A DNA stretch of 64,000 nt from UBA3537 sp038106885 (GTDB lineage: Bacteria > Bacteroidota > Bacteroidia > Flavobacteriales > Flavobacteriaceae): positions 39,329-103,328 of the forward strand of contig JAYNFX010000001.1 of NCBI GenBank assembly GCA_038106885.1, read 5' to 3'. Shown one piece after another: positions 1-10,600 of this stretch. The translations under genes and the position numbers were made by a program. Every line of letters starts with the position of its first letter. Position 1 is the stretch's first letter. The notes beneath the pieces were generated by a model. That model ran no database searches. It was not told where the DNA came from and saw nothing but the letters and a program-made list of their open reading frames with translations.

Positions 1-13
1 TTTTAATAATTAC

Positions 14-44
14 TATGCATGCATAATATATTTTTATATATTTG
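14..44 (+). promoter_or_regulatory. Candidate promoter and palindromic operator of the MarR/beta-oxidation operon
   Basis: A perfect 12-bp palindrome, TATGCATGCATA, lies at 14-25. A Bacteroidota -7 box, TATATTTG, lies at 37-44, 16 bases before the ATG of the MarR gene. The palindrome covers the place where the -33 box should be, and no clean TTTG is present there. MarR dimers bind palindromes and often repress their own promoter, so autoregulation is the natural reading; that step is inference. Confidence 0.45.
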
Positions 45-60
45 AATTATACAATTTGAG

Positions 61-492
61 ATGAAAGATAAAACTATTGATTACGTATTAAGAACAACTT
101 GGCTGGCAGTGCAAAAAATGTATAATGAAGAGGCTTCTAAATTTGGAGCAACAATGGCTACGGCATTTACCCTATTAAGTATTGATCCAAAAAAAGGCAC
201 CTCTTCAACATCACTTGGTCCTAAAATGGGAATGGAATCGACAAGTTTGTCTAGAATTTTAAAGAGTTTAGAAGAGAGAAAATTGATTAAACGTAACCCT
301 AACCCTGAGGATGGTAGAGGTGTTATTATTAATTTAACAGAAAAAGGTTTAGAAAAAAGAGAAGACTCAAGACAAAGAGTTTTTACTTTCAATGATAGAA
401 TAAAAAGTGAAATTGAGTCTGAGAAACTCTCACATTTCTACAACGTCACTGAGACTATTTTAGATCTCATAAATGATAAAAAAATATTTTAA
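61..492 (+). CDS. MarR family transcriptional regulator
   Basis: 143-residue protein with the MarR winged-helix layout: an N-terminal dimerisation helix, a DNA-recognition region around residues 55-75 (MESTSLSRILKSLEERKLI) and a beta-wing with the acidic/arginine turn NPEDGRG near residues 81-87, followed by a C-terminal dimerisation helix. It is the first gene of a run with three fatty-acid beta-oxidation genes, 11 bases ahead of the next one, so it probably senses an acyl-CoA or fatty acid and controls this operon. The family and gene order are visible; the ligand is inferred. Confidence 0.9.
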   Translation: MKDKTIDYVLRTTWLAVQKMYNEEASKFGATMATAFTLLSIDPKKGTSSTSLGPKMGMESTSLSRILKSLEERKLIKRNPNPEDGRGVIINLTEKGLEKREDSRQRVFTFNDRIKSEIESEKLSHFYNVTETILDLINDKKIF

Positions 493-503
493 AGGCTTTT
501 AAA

Positions 504-2897
504 ATGAACAAAAGAAGCATTAACAAAATTGCTATTATTGGATCAGGAATAATGGGTAGTGGCATAGCATGTCATTTTGCTAACATTGGAGTCAAAGTTT
601 TACTGTTGGATATAATTCCAAATGAACTAAACGATAAAGAAAAGTCACTTGGATTAAGTTTAGAGGATAAAGCTGTTAGGAACAGAATAGTAAATAATTC
701 ATTAAAAAATGCTTTTAAATCCAAACCCTCACCCATTTACAGTCAGAAATTTAGTAATCGAATATCAACCGGGAATATTGAGGATGATTTACATAAAATT
801 AAAGATGTTGATTGGATTATGGAAGTTGTTGTTGAGAAATTAGATATTAAAAAGAAAGTTTTTGATAAAATAGAAAAATATCGCAGTAAAGGAACTATAA
901 TTTCCTCAAATACATCTGGAATACCTATTAAATTTATGAGTGAAGGACGCAGTGAAGATTTTCAAAGACATTTTTGCGGAACTCATTTTTTTAATCCAGC
1001 AAGATATTTAAAACTCTTTGAAATAATTCCGGGTCCAAAAACAGACAACAATGTTATTAATTTTCTAAATATTTACTCAGAAAAATTTCTGGGAAAAACT
1101 CCTGTAATAGCCAAAGATACTCCGGCTTTTATTGGAAATCGAATAGGGATTTTTGGAATTCAAAGTTTATTTCACATAGTACAGAGTTTAAATCTTAGTA
1201 TAGAAGAAGTAGATAAATTGACTGGGCCAGTAATTGGAAGACCTAAATCTGCAACATTTAGAACAGTTGACGTAGTTGGCCTAGATACACTAGTACATGT
1301 AGCAAATGGTATATATAAAAACTGTACAAATGATGAAGCCCATAATTTATTCAAGTTGCCAGACTTTATTTCTAAAATGTTAGAAAATAAATGGCTTGGT
1401 AGTAAAAGTGGACAAGGATTTTATAAAAAAGAAGGCAAAAAGATTAATGTTTTAGATTTGAAAACTCTTGAATATAAAGACAAAAAAAGAGTAAGGTTTG
1501 AAACACTTGAGCAAACAAAATCAATTGAAAATATTATTGATCGCTTTAAAATTTTGGTTAATGGAAAAGATAAAGCGGGTGAGTTTTATCGTAAAAATTT
1601 CGCAGCAATGTTTGCATATGTATCAAACAGAATTCCTGAAATTTCAGATGATCTATATAAAATTGATGACGCCATGAAAGCAGGTTTTGGTTGGGAACAT
1701 GGACCATTCAAAATTTGGGATGCAGTTGGAGTAAGTTTTGGACTTGATTTAATAAAAAAGGAAGGGCTATCAGCTGCAAAATGGGTTTCTGATATGATTG
1801 ATAATGATATTGATAATTTCTATTCTATAAAAGATGGTATTAGCTTTTTTTATAATTTATCAGACAAAAAACATGTTAAAATCCCTGGTCAAGATGCATT
1901 TATTATTTTAGATAACATCCGTGAATCAAAAGAAGTTTTTAAAAATTCCGGTGTTGTAATTGAAGATCTAGGCGATGGAATATTGAATTGTGAATTTCGC
2001 TCAAAGATGAACACAATAGGTGGTGATGTTCTTAACGGGCTTAACAAAGCTGTTGATTTAGCAGAAAAAAACTACCAAGGACTTGTGATAGGAAACCAAG
2101 GAGCTAATTTTTCTGTTGGTGCAAATATTGGAATGATTTTTATGATGGCAGTTGAACAAGAATATGACGAATTAAACGCTGCAATAAAATACTTTCAAGA
2201 TACAATGATGCGAATGCGCTACAGCTCAATACCAACTGTTGCCGCTCCGCATGGTATGACCTTAGGAGGTGGCTGTGAGCTTTCTATGCATGCTGATATG
2301 ATAGTCGCTGCAAGTGAAACATATATCGGCTTAGTTGAATTTGGTGTTGGACTAATTCCTGGTGGCGGTGGATCTAAAGAAATGGCGATGAGAGCTTCTG
2401 ATTCATTTCAAAAAAATGATGTTGAGCTAAATATTTTACAAGAATATTTTTTAACTATTGGTATGGCTAAAGTTTCAACTTCTGGTTATGAAGCTTTTGA
2501 TTTAGGTATTTTACAAAAAGGAAAAGATAAAATTATAGTAAATAAAGATCGACAATTGGCGACAGCGAAAGCTTACGCAAAATTAATGAATTATCAAGGG
2601 TATACTAAACCAATTAAAAGAAGTGATATAAAGGTTTTAGGCAAACAAGCTCTTGGAATGTTTTTAGTTGGAACTGATTCAATGCAAGCTAGCAAATATA
2701 TTAGCCAACATGATCAAAAAATTGCTAATAAACTAGCATATGTTATGGCTGGTGGTGATTTATCTGAACCATCAATGGTTAGTGAACAATACTTACTAGA
2801 TATAGAACGAGAGGCTTTCTTAAGCTTATGCACTGAACGAAAGACATTGGAAAGAATTCAGCATATGTTAAAAACAGGAAAACCATTAAGAAATTAA
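504..2897 (+). CDS. 3-hydroxyacyl-CoA dehydrogenase / enoyl-CoA hydratase multifunctional protein (FadB/FadJ type)
   Basis: 797 residues. The N-terminus carries the NAD-binding 3-hydroxyacyl-CoA dehydrogenase domain (GSGIMGSG near residue 13; catalytic-region motif THFFNP near 160), followed by its helical C-domain and a second copy around 350-440. The enoyl-CoA hydratase (crotonase) domain is at the C-terminus, about residues 500-690, with GGGCELSMHAD and VEFGVGLIPGGGG holding the two acidic catalytic regions. This order is the reverse of E. coli FadB, where the hydratase is N-terminal, and is usual in Bacteroidota. It would carry out hydration and NAD-dependent oxidation of enoyl-CoA in the cytoplasm, handing 3-ketoacyl-CoA to the thiolase encoded three bases downstream. 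Confidence 0.93.
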   Translation: MNKRSINKIAIIGSGIMGSGIACHFANIGVKVLLLDIIPNELNDKEKSLGLSLEDKAVRNRIVNNSLKNAFKSKPSPIYSQKFSNRISTGNIEDDLHKIKDVDWIMEVVVEKLDIKKKVFDKIEKYRSKGTIISSNTSGIPIKFMSEGRSEDFQRHFCGTHFFNPARYLKLFEIIPGPKTDNNVINFLNIYSEKFLGKTPVIAKDTPAFIGNRIGIFGIQSLFHIVQSLNLSIEEVDKLTGPVIGRPKSATFRTVDVVGLDTLVHVANGIYKNCTNDEAHNLFKLPDFISKMLENKWLGSKSGQGFYKKEGKKINVLDLKTLEYKDKKRVRFETLEQTKSIENIIDRFKILVNGKDKAGEFYRKNFAAMFAYVSNRIPEISDDLYKIDDAMKAGFGWEHGPFKIWDAVGVSFGLDLIKKEGLSAAKWVSDMIDNDIDNFYSIKDGISFFYNLSDKKHVKIPGQDAFIILDNIRESKEVFKNSGVVIEDLGDGILNCEFRSKMNTIGGDVLNGLNKAVDLAEKNYQGLVIGNQGANFSVGANIGMIFMMAVEQEYDELNAAIKYFQDTMMRMRYSSIPTVAAPHGMTLGGGCELSMHADMIVAASETYIGLVEFGVGLIPGGGGSKEMAMRASDSFQKNDVELNILQEYFLTIGMAKVSTSGYEAFDLGILQKGKDKIIVNKDRQLATAKAYAKLMNYQGYTKPIKRSDIKVLGKQALGMFLVGTDSMQASKYISQHDQKIANKLAYVMAGGDLSEPSMVSEQYLLDIEREAFLSLCTERKTLERIQHMLKTGKPLRN

Positions 2898-2900
2898 AAA

Positions 2901-4091
2901 ATGAAACAAGCTTATATTGTAAAAGCGTACAGAACAGCTGTTGGCAAAGCACCCAAAGGAGTATTTAGATTCAAAAGAGCTGACGAATTGGGTTCAGAAA
3001 CAATAAAATATATGATGAATGAGCTTCCAGAATTGGATGTAAACAGAATTGATGATGTAATTGTTGGAAATGCAATGCCTGAAGGATCTCAAGGATTAAA
3101 CATGGCTAGATTTATTTCATTAATTGGATTAAACAGTGTTGATGTACCTGGAGTAACTATAAATCGTTTTTGTTCGTCTGGATTAGAAACCATAGGGCTA
3201 GCCGTAGCAAAAATACGATCAGGAATGGCAGATTGTATTATTGCAGGTGGATCTGAAAGTATGAGCTCTGTTCCAATGACAGGATATAAACCAGAGCTTA
3301 ATTATGATACAATTAATTCAGGTCATGTTGACTATTATTGGGGTATGGGAAATACTGCTGAGGCAGTAGCTAATGAATTTAATATTTCAAGGTCTGATCA
3401 AGACAAATTTGCTTACAACTCACATTTAAAAGCATTAAAAGCACAATCAGAGGATAGGTTTAAAGACGAGATAGTCCCTATTACAGTAAATCAAACTTAT
3501 GTTGATGAATATGATAAAAAAGTAACCAAAAAATACACTGTGTTCAAAGACGAAGGGCCAAGAAAAAACACCAATATTGAGGCACTTAGTGGCCTGAGGG
3601 CAGTATTTGCTAATGGTGGCAGCGTTACAGCTGGTAATTCGTCTCAAATGAGTGATGGTGCTGCATTTGTTATGATTATGAGTGAAAAACTTATAAAAGA
3701 ATTAAAACTAAAACCAATTGCACGACTTGTAAGTTATTCTGTTGCTGGAGTAGAACCAAGAATAATGGGTATTGGACCTGTAAAAGCAATTCCAAAAGCA
3801 TTGAAACAAGCTGGAATAAAACAAACCGATTTAGAATTAATCGAATTAAATGAAGCTTTTGCTTCTCAATCTTTGGCTGTTATAAGAGAACTGGATTTAA
3901 ATCCCGAATTGATAAACGTCAACGGAGGAGCAATTGCACTAGGGCATCCTCTTGGCTGTACTGGGGCAAAGCTTTCTGTTCAATTATTTCATGAAATGAG
4001 AAAAAGAAAATTAAACTCTAAATATGGAGCAGTAACTATGTGTGTTGGTACTGGTCAAGGAGCTTGTGGCATATTTGAATTTTTAAATTAA
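2901..4091 (+). CDS. Acetyl-CoA acyltransferase (thiolase)
   Basis: 396 residues, normal thiolase length. The acyl-accepting cysteine is in NRFCSSGLET near residue 90, the catalytic histidine in GHPLGCTGAK near 350, and the second cysteine in CVGTGQGACG near 380. The thiolase cleaves 3-ketoacyl-CoA with CoA to acetyl-CoA and a shortened acyl-CoA. It begins three bases after the stop of the multifunctional dehydrogenase and is followed 16 bases later by acyl-CoA dehydrogenase, so the operon supplies a whole beta-oxidation spiral apart from the acyl-CoA ligase. Degradative (FadA-like) rather than biosynthetic use is inferred from that context. Confidence 0.95.
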   Translation: MKQAYIVKAYRTAVGKAPKGVFRFKRADELGSETIKYMMNELPELDVNRIDDVIVGNAMPEGSQGLNMARFISLIGLNSVDVPGVTINRFCSSGLETIGLAVAKIRSGMADCIIAGGSESMSSVPMTGYKPELNYDTINSGHVDYYWGMGNTAEAVANEFNISRSDQDKFAYNSHLKALKAQSEDRFKDEIVPITVNQTYVDEYDKKVTKKYTVFKDEGPRKNTNIEALSGLRAVFANGGSVTAGNSSQMSDGAAFVMIMSEKLIKELKLKPIARLVSYSVAGVEPRIMGIGPVKAIPKALKQAGIKQTDLELIELNEAFASQSLAVIRELDLNPELINVNGGAIALGHPLGCTGAKLSVQLFHEMRKRKLNSKYGAVTMCVGTGQGACGIFEFLN

Positions 4092-4107
4092 ATAACCGTT
4101 TAAAATT

Positions 4108-5904
4108 ATGGAGGTTAAAGAATTATTAAGAGGTGGACAGTTTTTGATTAAAGAAAGTTCTTTTGAGGATATTTTCACCCCTGAAGACTTTAATGAAGAA
4201 CAAATCATGATGAAAGAAGCCGTTAAGGAATTTAATGAGCGTGAAATCATTGCAAATCGACAGCGCTTTGAAAAAAAAGATTTTCAACTTACTGAAACAG
4301 TTATGCGAAAAGCTGGTAAAATGGGGTTCTTAGGTGTTTCTGTTCCAGAAGAATATGGAGGCTTAGATATGGGATTCGTATCTAGCATGTTAGTATGTGA
4401 ATATATTTCTAGTGGAACAGGTTCCTTTAGCACAGCCTTTGGTGCGCACACAGGTATAGGTACAATGCCAATAACACTATATGGTACAGACGAGCAAAAG
4501 AAAAAATATTTACCAAAACTTGCATCAGGAGAATGGTTTGGAGCCTATTGTTTAACAGAACCTAGTGCTGGAAGTGATGCAAATTCTGGAAAAACAATTG
4601 CTGTTCTTTCAGATGACAAAAAGTACTATCACATAACAGGTCAAAAAATGTGGATTTCCAATGCAGGCTTCTGTAATTTATTTATTGTTTTTGCCCGAAT
4701 TGAGAATGATAAAAATATCACAGGGTTTATTGTTGAGAATGATCCATTAAATGGTATAACATTAGGTGAAGAAGAAAACAAATTGGGTATAAGAGCGTCA
4801 TCAACAAGACAGGTGTTTTTTAATGAAACAAAAGTACCTGTAGAGAATATGCTTTCTGAAAGAGAAAACGGATTTAAAATTGCATTAAATGCTTTGAATA
4901 TTGGGCGTATAAAATTAGCAGCCGCCTGTCTAGATTCTCAAAGAAGAATAACTACTGATGCCATTACATATGCAAATCAGCGCAGGCAATTTAAAACCCC
5001 TATATCTCAATTTGGAGCGATTAAAATGAAATTAGCAGAAATGACTACAAATACATATGTAGGAGAATCAGCAAGTTACAGAGCAGCTAAAAATATTGAA
5101 GACAGAATAAAGATTAGAAAAGAAAATGGTGATCCACCCCAAATTTCAAAACTCAAAGCAGTAGAGGAATATGCTATAGAATGCTCTATATTAAAAGTAT
5201 CTGTTTCTGAAGACGTCCAAAACTGTGCAGATGAAGGAATTCAAATTTTTGGTGGAATGGGTTTTTCTGAAGAAACTCCAATGGAAGCAGCTTGGAGAGA
5301 CGCAAGAATTGCAAGAATTTATGAAGGAACAAATGAAATAAATAGAATGCTTTGTATTGGTATGTTAATAAAAAAAGCAATGAAAGGGCACATTGATTTA
5401 TTGAATCCTGCAATGGAAGTTCAAGAAGAATTAATGGGTATTCCTTCATTTGAAATCCCTGATTTTAGTGAATTATTATCACAGGAGAAAGCAATAATAA
5501 AAAATCTAAAAAAAGTTTTTCTTATGGTTGCTGGTGCTGGAATAAAGAAATTTGGTCCAAAAATTGAAGAACACCAACAATTATTAATCAATGCATCTGA
5601 TATTTTAATTGAAATATATATGGCTGAATCGGCTATTTTAAGAACTGAAAAGAACATTAAACGTTATGGCGAAGAAAATCAAATTCATCAAGTTGAAATG
5701 TCTCAATTATATCTTTATAATGCTGTGGATATAATCATAAAATGTGCTAAAAATGGGATAATTTCATTTACTGAAGGAGATGAACAGAAAATGATGCTAA
5801 TGGGGTTAAAACGTTTTACAAAATATACTAATTACCCTAATATTACAGCTTTAAAAAATAGTATTGCTGATAAGGTATGTAAAGAGAATACGTACTGCTT
5901 TTAA
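4108..5904 (+). CDS. Acyl-CoA dehydrogenase (FadE-like, C-terminally extended)
   Basis: 598 residues: the first about 410 form the acyl-CoA dehydrogenase fold (FAD-binding motif YCLTEPSAGSD near residue 150, WISNAG near 190) and the rest is a helical extension seen in very-long-chain type enzymes. The catalytic base is the glutamate of YEGTNEINRM near residue 410. It introduces the trans-2 double bond into acyl-CoA and passes electrons to electron-transfer flavoprotein, which is not encoded here. It is the last gene of the operon and a strong hairpin terminator follows about 30 bases after the stop. Confidence 0.94.
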   Translation: MEVKELLRGGQFLIKESSFEDIFTPEDFNEEQIMMKEAVKEFNEREIIANRQRFEKKDFQLTETVMRKAGKMGFLGVSVPEEYGGLDMGFVSSMLVCEYISSGTGSFSTAFGAHTGIGTMPITLYGTDEQKKKYLPKLASGEWFGAYCLTEPSAGSDANSGKTIAVLSDDKKYYHITGQKMWISNAGFCNLFIVFARIENDKNITGFIVENDPLNGITLGEEENKLGIRASSTRQVFFNETKVPVENMLSERENGFKIALNALNIGRIKLAAACLDSQRRITTDAITYANQRRQFKTPISQFGAIKMKLAEMTTNTYVGESASYRAAKNIEDRIKIRKENGDPPQISKLKAVEEYAIECSILKVSVSEDVQNCADEGIQIFGGMGFSEETPMEAAWRDARIARIYEGTNEINRMLCIGMLIKKAMKGHIDLLNPAMEVQEELMGIPSFEIPDFSELLSQEKAIIKNLKKVFLMVAGAGIKKFGPKIEEHQQLLINASDILIEIYMAESAILRTEKNIKRYGEENQIHQVEMSQLYLYNAVDIIIKCAKNGIISFTEGDEQKMMLMGLKRFTKYTNYPNITALKNSIADKVCKENTYCF

Positions 5905-5933
5905 ACAAGCATACGTAGTTTAGTTGGTTAGCT

Positions 5934-5970
5934 GAAAACGCCCTCGCTCTCGCGAAGGCGTTTTCTTTTT
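5934..5970 (+). terminator. Rho-independent terminator after the beta-oxidation operon
   Basis: A 9-bp GC-containing stem, GAAAACGCC (5934-5942) with GGCGTTTTC (5957-5965), extends past one C/A mismatch by TCGC/GCGA to a four-base TCTC loop, then runs into TTTTT. This is the strongest hairpin seen in the window. Confidence 0.88.
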
Positions 5971-5988
5971 AAAAAAAGAAAATAAACT

Positions 5989-5996
5989 TATATTTG
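5989..5996 (+). promoter_or_regulatory. -7 promoter box upstream of the M1 peptidase gene
   Basis: TATATTTG matches the Bacteroidota -7 consensus TAnnTTTG and lies 19 bases before the ATG at 6016. At the right -33 distance there is only the T-tract of the preceding terminator (TTTTT rather than TTTG), so this is an incomplete match. Confidence 0.45.
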
Positions 5997-6015
5997 ATAA
6001 TATTAAACCAAAAAA

Positions 6016-7638
6016 ATGAAAGCCAAATATTTACTTCTATTTGTTTATTTTTTTTGCTTTCAGATCCAATTAACAGCACAAAAATACAATATTCAAGACT
6101 CCTTGAGAGGTTCTATTACTAAAGAGAGAATTTGGTGGGATTTAAAATATTATAATCTTGAAGTTAATATAAATCCAACGTTAAAAGAAATCAGTGGAAA
6201 AAATATTATTCAATATGAAGTTGTAGATAGTAGTAAGAAAATGCAAATTGACTTACAACCTCCAATGAAATTAACTAAAGCAATTCAAGACGGTAAATTG
6301 CTCAATATATCTCATCATAAAAATGTACACTACATTGATCTGATTAAGAATCAAGAACTCAATAAGATTGAAAGTATTGAGTTACATTTCGAAGGAAAAC
6401 CTAAAGAAGCTATTAACCCACCTTGGGATGGTGGATTTACATGGAACAAAGATATTAATGGCATAGATTTTATTGCAACATCGTGCCAGGGACTTGGTGC
6501 AAGTGTATGGTGGCCTAATAAAGACCATATGTACGATGAAGTTGACAGTATGAAAATAAAGGTTAATGTACCAAAACACTTAGTTGCAGTATCAAATGGA
6601 AGATTAATTAGTTTTTCAAAAAATGAAAAAACATCATCCTTTACATGGTCAATATCAAATCCAATCAACAATTATGGAGTAAATATAAATATTGGAAACT
6701 ACATAAATTTTGATGACTATTATGATGGTGAAAAAGGATTACTACAGATGCAATTTTATGTTTTAAAGCACAACCTAGAAAAAGCAAAAACACATTTTAA
6801 AGAAGCTCGAAAAATGATGGAAGCATTTGAGTACTGGTTTGGTCCCTACCCTTTTTATGAAGACACTTATAAACTGGTTGAAGTTCCATACTTAGGAATG
6901 GAACACCAAAGTTCTGTTACTTATGGAAATAAATTTAAAAATGGATACCTAGGTAGTGATTTATCAGAAACAGGTTGGGGATTAAAATTTGATTTTATTA
7001 TTGTTCATGAGTCTGGACACGAATGGTTTGCTAACAGCATAACAAATAAAGACGTTGCTGATATGTGGATTCATGAAGGTTTCACTAGTTATGCTGAAAA
7101 TTTATTTTTAGACTACTATCATGGCAAAAGAGCATCAGCAGAATATGTTATTGGAACAAGAAAAAGAATAAAAAATGATAAAGCAATAATTGGAGATTAT
7201 AATGTAAATAACGTCGGATCTTCAGATATGTATTATAAAGCAGCAAATATGATCCATATGTTACGCCAATTGACAAATGATGATTCAAAATGGAGAAATA
7301 TTTTAAGGAAACTAAATAATAATTTTTACCATAAAGTAGTTACATCAAATGAAATTGAAAAGTTTCTATCCAATGAAATTGGAATTGATTTAAAGCCATT
7401 CTTTAATCAATATTTGAGAGACACTAAAATACCTGTTTTTGAATACAAAATTCTCGAGAATAAAATGCATTATCGCTGGTCAAACGTCGTTGAAAACTTC
7501 AATATGCCAATTGAAATAATTATTGATAATTCAAAAAGATGGATTTATCCAACAGAGTCTTGGAAAATTAGTAACTTAAATTTTCAAAAAATTGATATCG
7601 ACAAGGATTATTATGTTAAAGTAAAAAATACAAAATAG
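6016..7638 (+). CDS. Secreted M1 family metallopeptidase
   Basis: 540 residues with a signal peptide ending near the AQ at about residues 21-22. The gluzincin site is intact: HESGH at residues 331-335 and the third zinc ligand E354 in WIHEGF, giving the exact HExxH-x18-E spacing of M1 aminopeptidases. The substrate-recognition motif appears as GMEHQ, a variant of GAMEN. It is short for M1, lacking the large C-terminal helical domain. The protein should trim peptides in the periplasm or at the surface. The Asp-box repeat gene starts only three bases downstream, so the two are co-transcribed. Confidence 0.92.
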   Translation: MKAKYLLLFVYFFCFQIQLTAQKYNIQDSLRGSITKERIWWDLKYYNLEVNINPTLKEISGKNIIQYEVVDSSKKMQIDLQPPMKLTKAIQDGKLLNISHHKNVHYIDLIKNQELNKIESIELHFEGKPKEAINPPWDGGFTWNKDINGIDFIATSCQGLGASVWWPNKDHMYDEVDSMKIKVNVPKHLVAVSNGRLISFSKNEKTSSFTWSISNPINNYGVNINIGNYINFDDYYDGEKGLLQMQFYVLKHNLEKAKTHFKEARKMMEAFEYWFGPYPFYEDTYKLVEVPYLGMEHQSSVTYGNKFKNGYLGSDLSETGWGLKFDFIIVHESGHEWFANSITNKDVADMWIHEGFTSYAENLFLDYYHGKRASAEYVIGTRKRIKNDKAIIGDYNVNNVGSSDMYYKAANMIHMLRQLTNDDSKWRNILRKLNNNFYHKVVTSNEIEKFLSNEIGIDLKPFFNQYLRDTKIPVFEYKILENKMHYRWSNVVENFNMPIEIIIDNSKRWIYPTESWKISNLNFQKIDIDKDYYVKVKNTK

Positions 7639-7641
7639 CTT

Positions 7642-10600
7642 ATGAAATTTAGAATATTCAGCCTAGTTTACTTGTTTACAATATTTAGTTTTTCTCAAGA
7701 ATTTGATATGAACTTGGTAAAAAATATGAAACCAAGAAATATTGGACCAGGCGGCATGTCAGGTCGTGTAACAGCAGTTGATGTTGTTTTATCCAATCCT
7801 GATATAATATATGTAGGCACTGCTTCAGGTGGTTTATGGAAATCAACTTCAGGTGGAGTTAATTGGAAACCAATTTTTGACAATGAAGTAACATCCTCAA
7901 TTGGAGCTGTAGCTATTCAACAGTCTAATCCTGATGTAATATGGGTTGGAACCGGAGAGGGAAACCCAAGAAATAGTTTAAATGGCGGATATGGGATTTA
8001 CAAAAGTAATGATGGAGGAAATACATGGAAAGTGATGGGATTAGAAAAAACTCGCCATATACATAGGGTTATAATTGATCCAACTAATCCGGATGTTGTA
8101 TATGTTGGTGCAATAGGCTCACCTTGGGGAGAACACGCAGAACGTGGAGTTTTCAAAACTATTGATGGTGGTAAATCATGGAAAAAAATCTTATACGAAA
8201 ATAAAAAAACAGGCATTGCTGATTTAGTCATGGATCCAAAAAATCCTAATAAATTAATTGCGGCAATGTGGGAGCATAAAAGAGAGCCATGGTTTTTCAA
8301 TTCTGGAGGAAAGGGATCTGGTATACATGTAACTCATGATGGAGGTGAAAATTGGAAAAAACTTTCCGCTGAAGAAGGACTACCTAAAGGAGATTTAGGA
8401 AGAATTGGTTTAGCAATTGCTTCTAACAAAACTAATATTATATACGCACTTATTGAAGCTAAAAAAAATGGATTATACAAAAGTGAAGATGGTGGTTTGT
8501 CCTGGAAAATGATTAATGATAATTTAAATGAAATAGGGAATCGTCCATTTTATTACGCTGATTTATATGTAGATCCAGAAAATGAAAATCGGCTATTTTC
8601 AATATTTACATATGTGAATAAAAGTGAAGATGGTGGGAAGAGCTTTAAGCAGCTTATGCCAGCATACGGAGTTTCTAACGGAATACATCCCGATCACCAC
8701 GCTTGGTGGATTCATCCAAGTAATGGTAATTTTATGATCGATGGAAATGACGGCGGTCTAAATATTACTAAAGATGGGGGTGAAAATTGGAGGTTTGTTG
8801 GGAATTTACCTGTAGCTCAATTTTATCATATAAATATTGATAACGAAATTCCTTATAATGTGTATGGTGGAATGCAAGATAACGGATCATGGAGAGGGCC
8901 AGCATATGTTTGGAGAGACCAAGGTATTAGAAACTCGTATTGGCAAGAAATTAGTTTTGGAGATGGCTTTGATGTTATACCTGATCCTGAAAATTCAAGA
9001 TATGGATGGTCAATGAGTCAAGAGGGCTATGTTAATAGATATGATTGGATAACTGGAAATAATTACACTGTAAGACCTATTCAAAAAGACCCGAATATAA
9101 AATTACGCTTCAATTGGAATTCGGCAATAAATATTGATCCAAATAACAGCAATACAATATTTTTTGGGAGTCAATTTGTTCATAAATCGACTGATAAAGG
9201 ACAAACTTGGGAAATAATTTCTCCAGATTTAACAACAAATGATCCAGATAAACTTAATCAAAGTGAAAGTGGTGGTTTAACAATGGATGCAACTGGAGCT
9301 GAAAACTATTGTTCTATTTTAGTTATTGAGCCATCTAAAATTGAAGAAGATTTGATATGGGTTGGTACTGATGACGGACAAGTTCATTTAACCAAAAATA
9401 GAGGGAACAATTGGATAAATCTTACTAGTAATATTAAAGGTTTGCCAGATGGCAGTTGGATTACTCAAATTAAAGCTTCGAATAAGAACAAAGGCGAAGC
9501 CTTGTTAGTTGCTAATGATTACAGAAGATTCAATTATGAAGCATATGCATTTAAGACTATAAATTACGGTAAAACTTGGAAGCGTATTTTAAATAATAAA
9601 GATGTGAAAAGTTATGCACTATGCATTGTCGAGGATAATATTGAAGCTAATCTAATTTTTCTTGGAACAGATGATGGTTTATATATATCAATAGATGCTG
9701 GAGATAATTGGACTAAATGGACAAATGGATTCCCAACTGTACCAGTAAAAGATCTTATAATTCATCCTAGAGAAAGTGATTTAGTTATAGGGACATTTGG
9801 AAGAGCAGCATGGATTATTGATAACATAGAACCTTTAAGAGCAATTGCAAAAAACAATAAAGTTTTATTGGATACAATAAAACTTTTTTCTCCTCCAACA
9901 GCATACAAGGCTGCTTTTCAACAACCTACAGGAAGTCGTTTTGGAGGAGATGCACTTTATCATGGGACTAATAGACCTCGTGGAGCAAAACTTAGTTTTT
10001 ATTTTAATGCAAACAATAAACTTGAAAATGATAGCATAACAAATTGGGATAGTTTGTACATGAAAATTTATGATAATAAAAAATTGATTAGAACATTAAA
10101 GAAAAAAGCGCCTAAAGAAAGTGGTATTAATTATTTCTATTGGTACATGGATGAAAAAGGAATTCAATGGCCATCAAAAAAAATAAAAGAATCTAATTAT
10201 GAGCCATATGGTGTTAAAGTTCCACCTGGGAAATTTAAACTAATTTTAGAATATGGAAATTTAAAATCAGAACAATTTATTCAAGTAAAAAATGACCCTA
10301 GAATAGAATTAGATTCTGAAAAAGAAAAAGAAATTTACAAAAATCTTAAACTATTAGAATCATATCAAAAAATCACATCTAGGATAACGCATCAACTTGC
10401 CCAAAGTAAAGAAATAGCAGTTAATCATCAAGATCTATTGAAAAAATTTAATAATGATGAGTATAAAGAAAATTCACAGCTAACAGAAAAAACTATAAAT
10501 GAGATTGAAATCTTGTTCGAATTAATTTTTGGAAAAGAGGATAAAAGACAAGGAATCACTGCAGAACCAACTTCTACTCTTCTTGTAAGACTTAGAGAAG

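Noticed and set aside
81..392. Open frame of 103 residues antisense to the MarR gene
   Set aside because: It lies wholly inside a well supported gene and its translation has no recognisable motif; AT-rich genes here cast many such shadows, as at 5186-5449, 6351-6671, 58658-58903 and 61005-61312.
5890..5917. Hairpin of CGTACTGCTT with AAGCATACG at the end of the acyl-CoA dehydrogenase gene
   Set aside because: One side has an extra base and no T-run follows; the better terminator is 17 bases further on.
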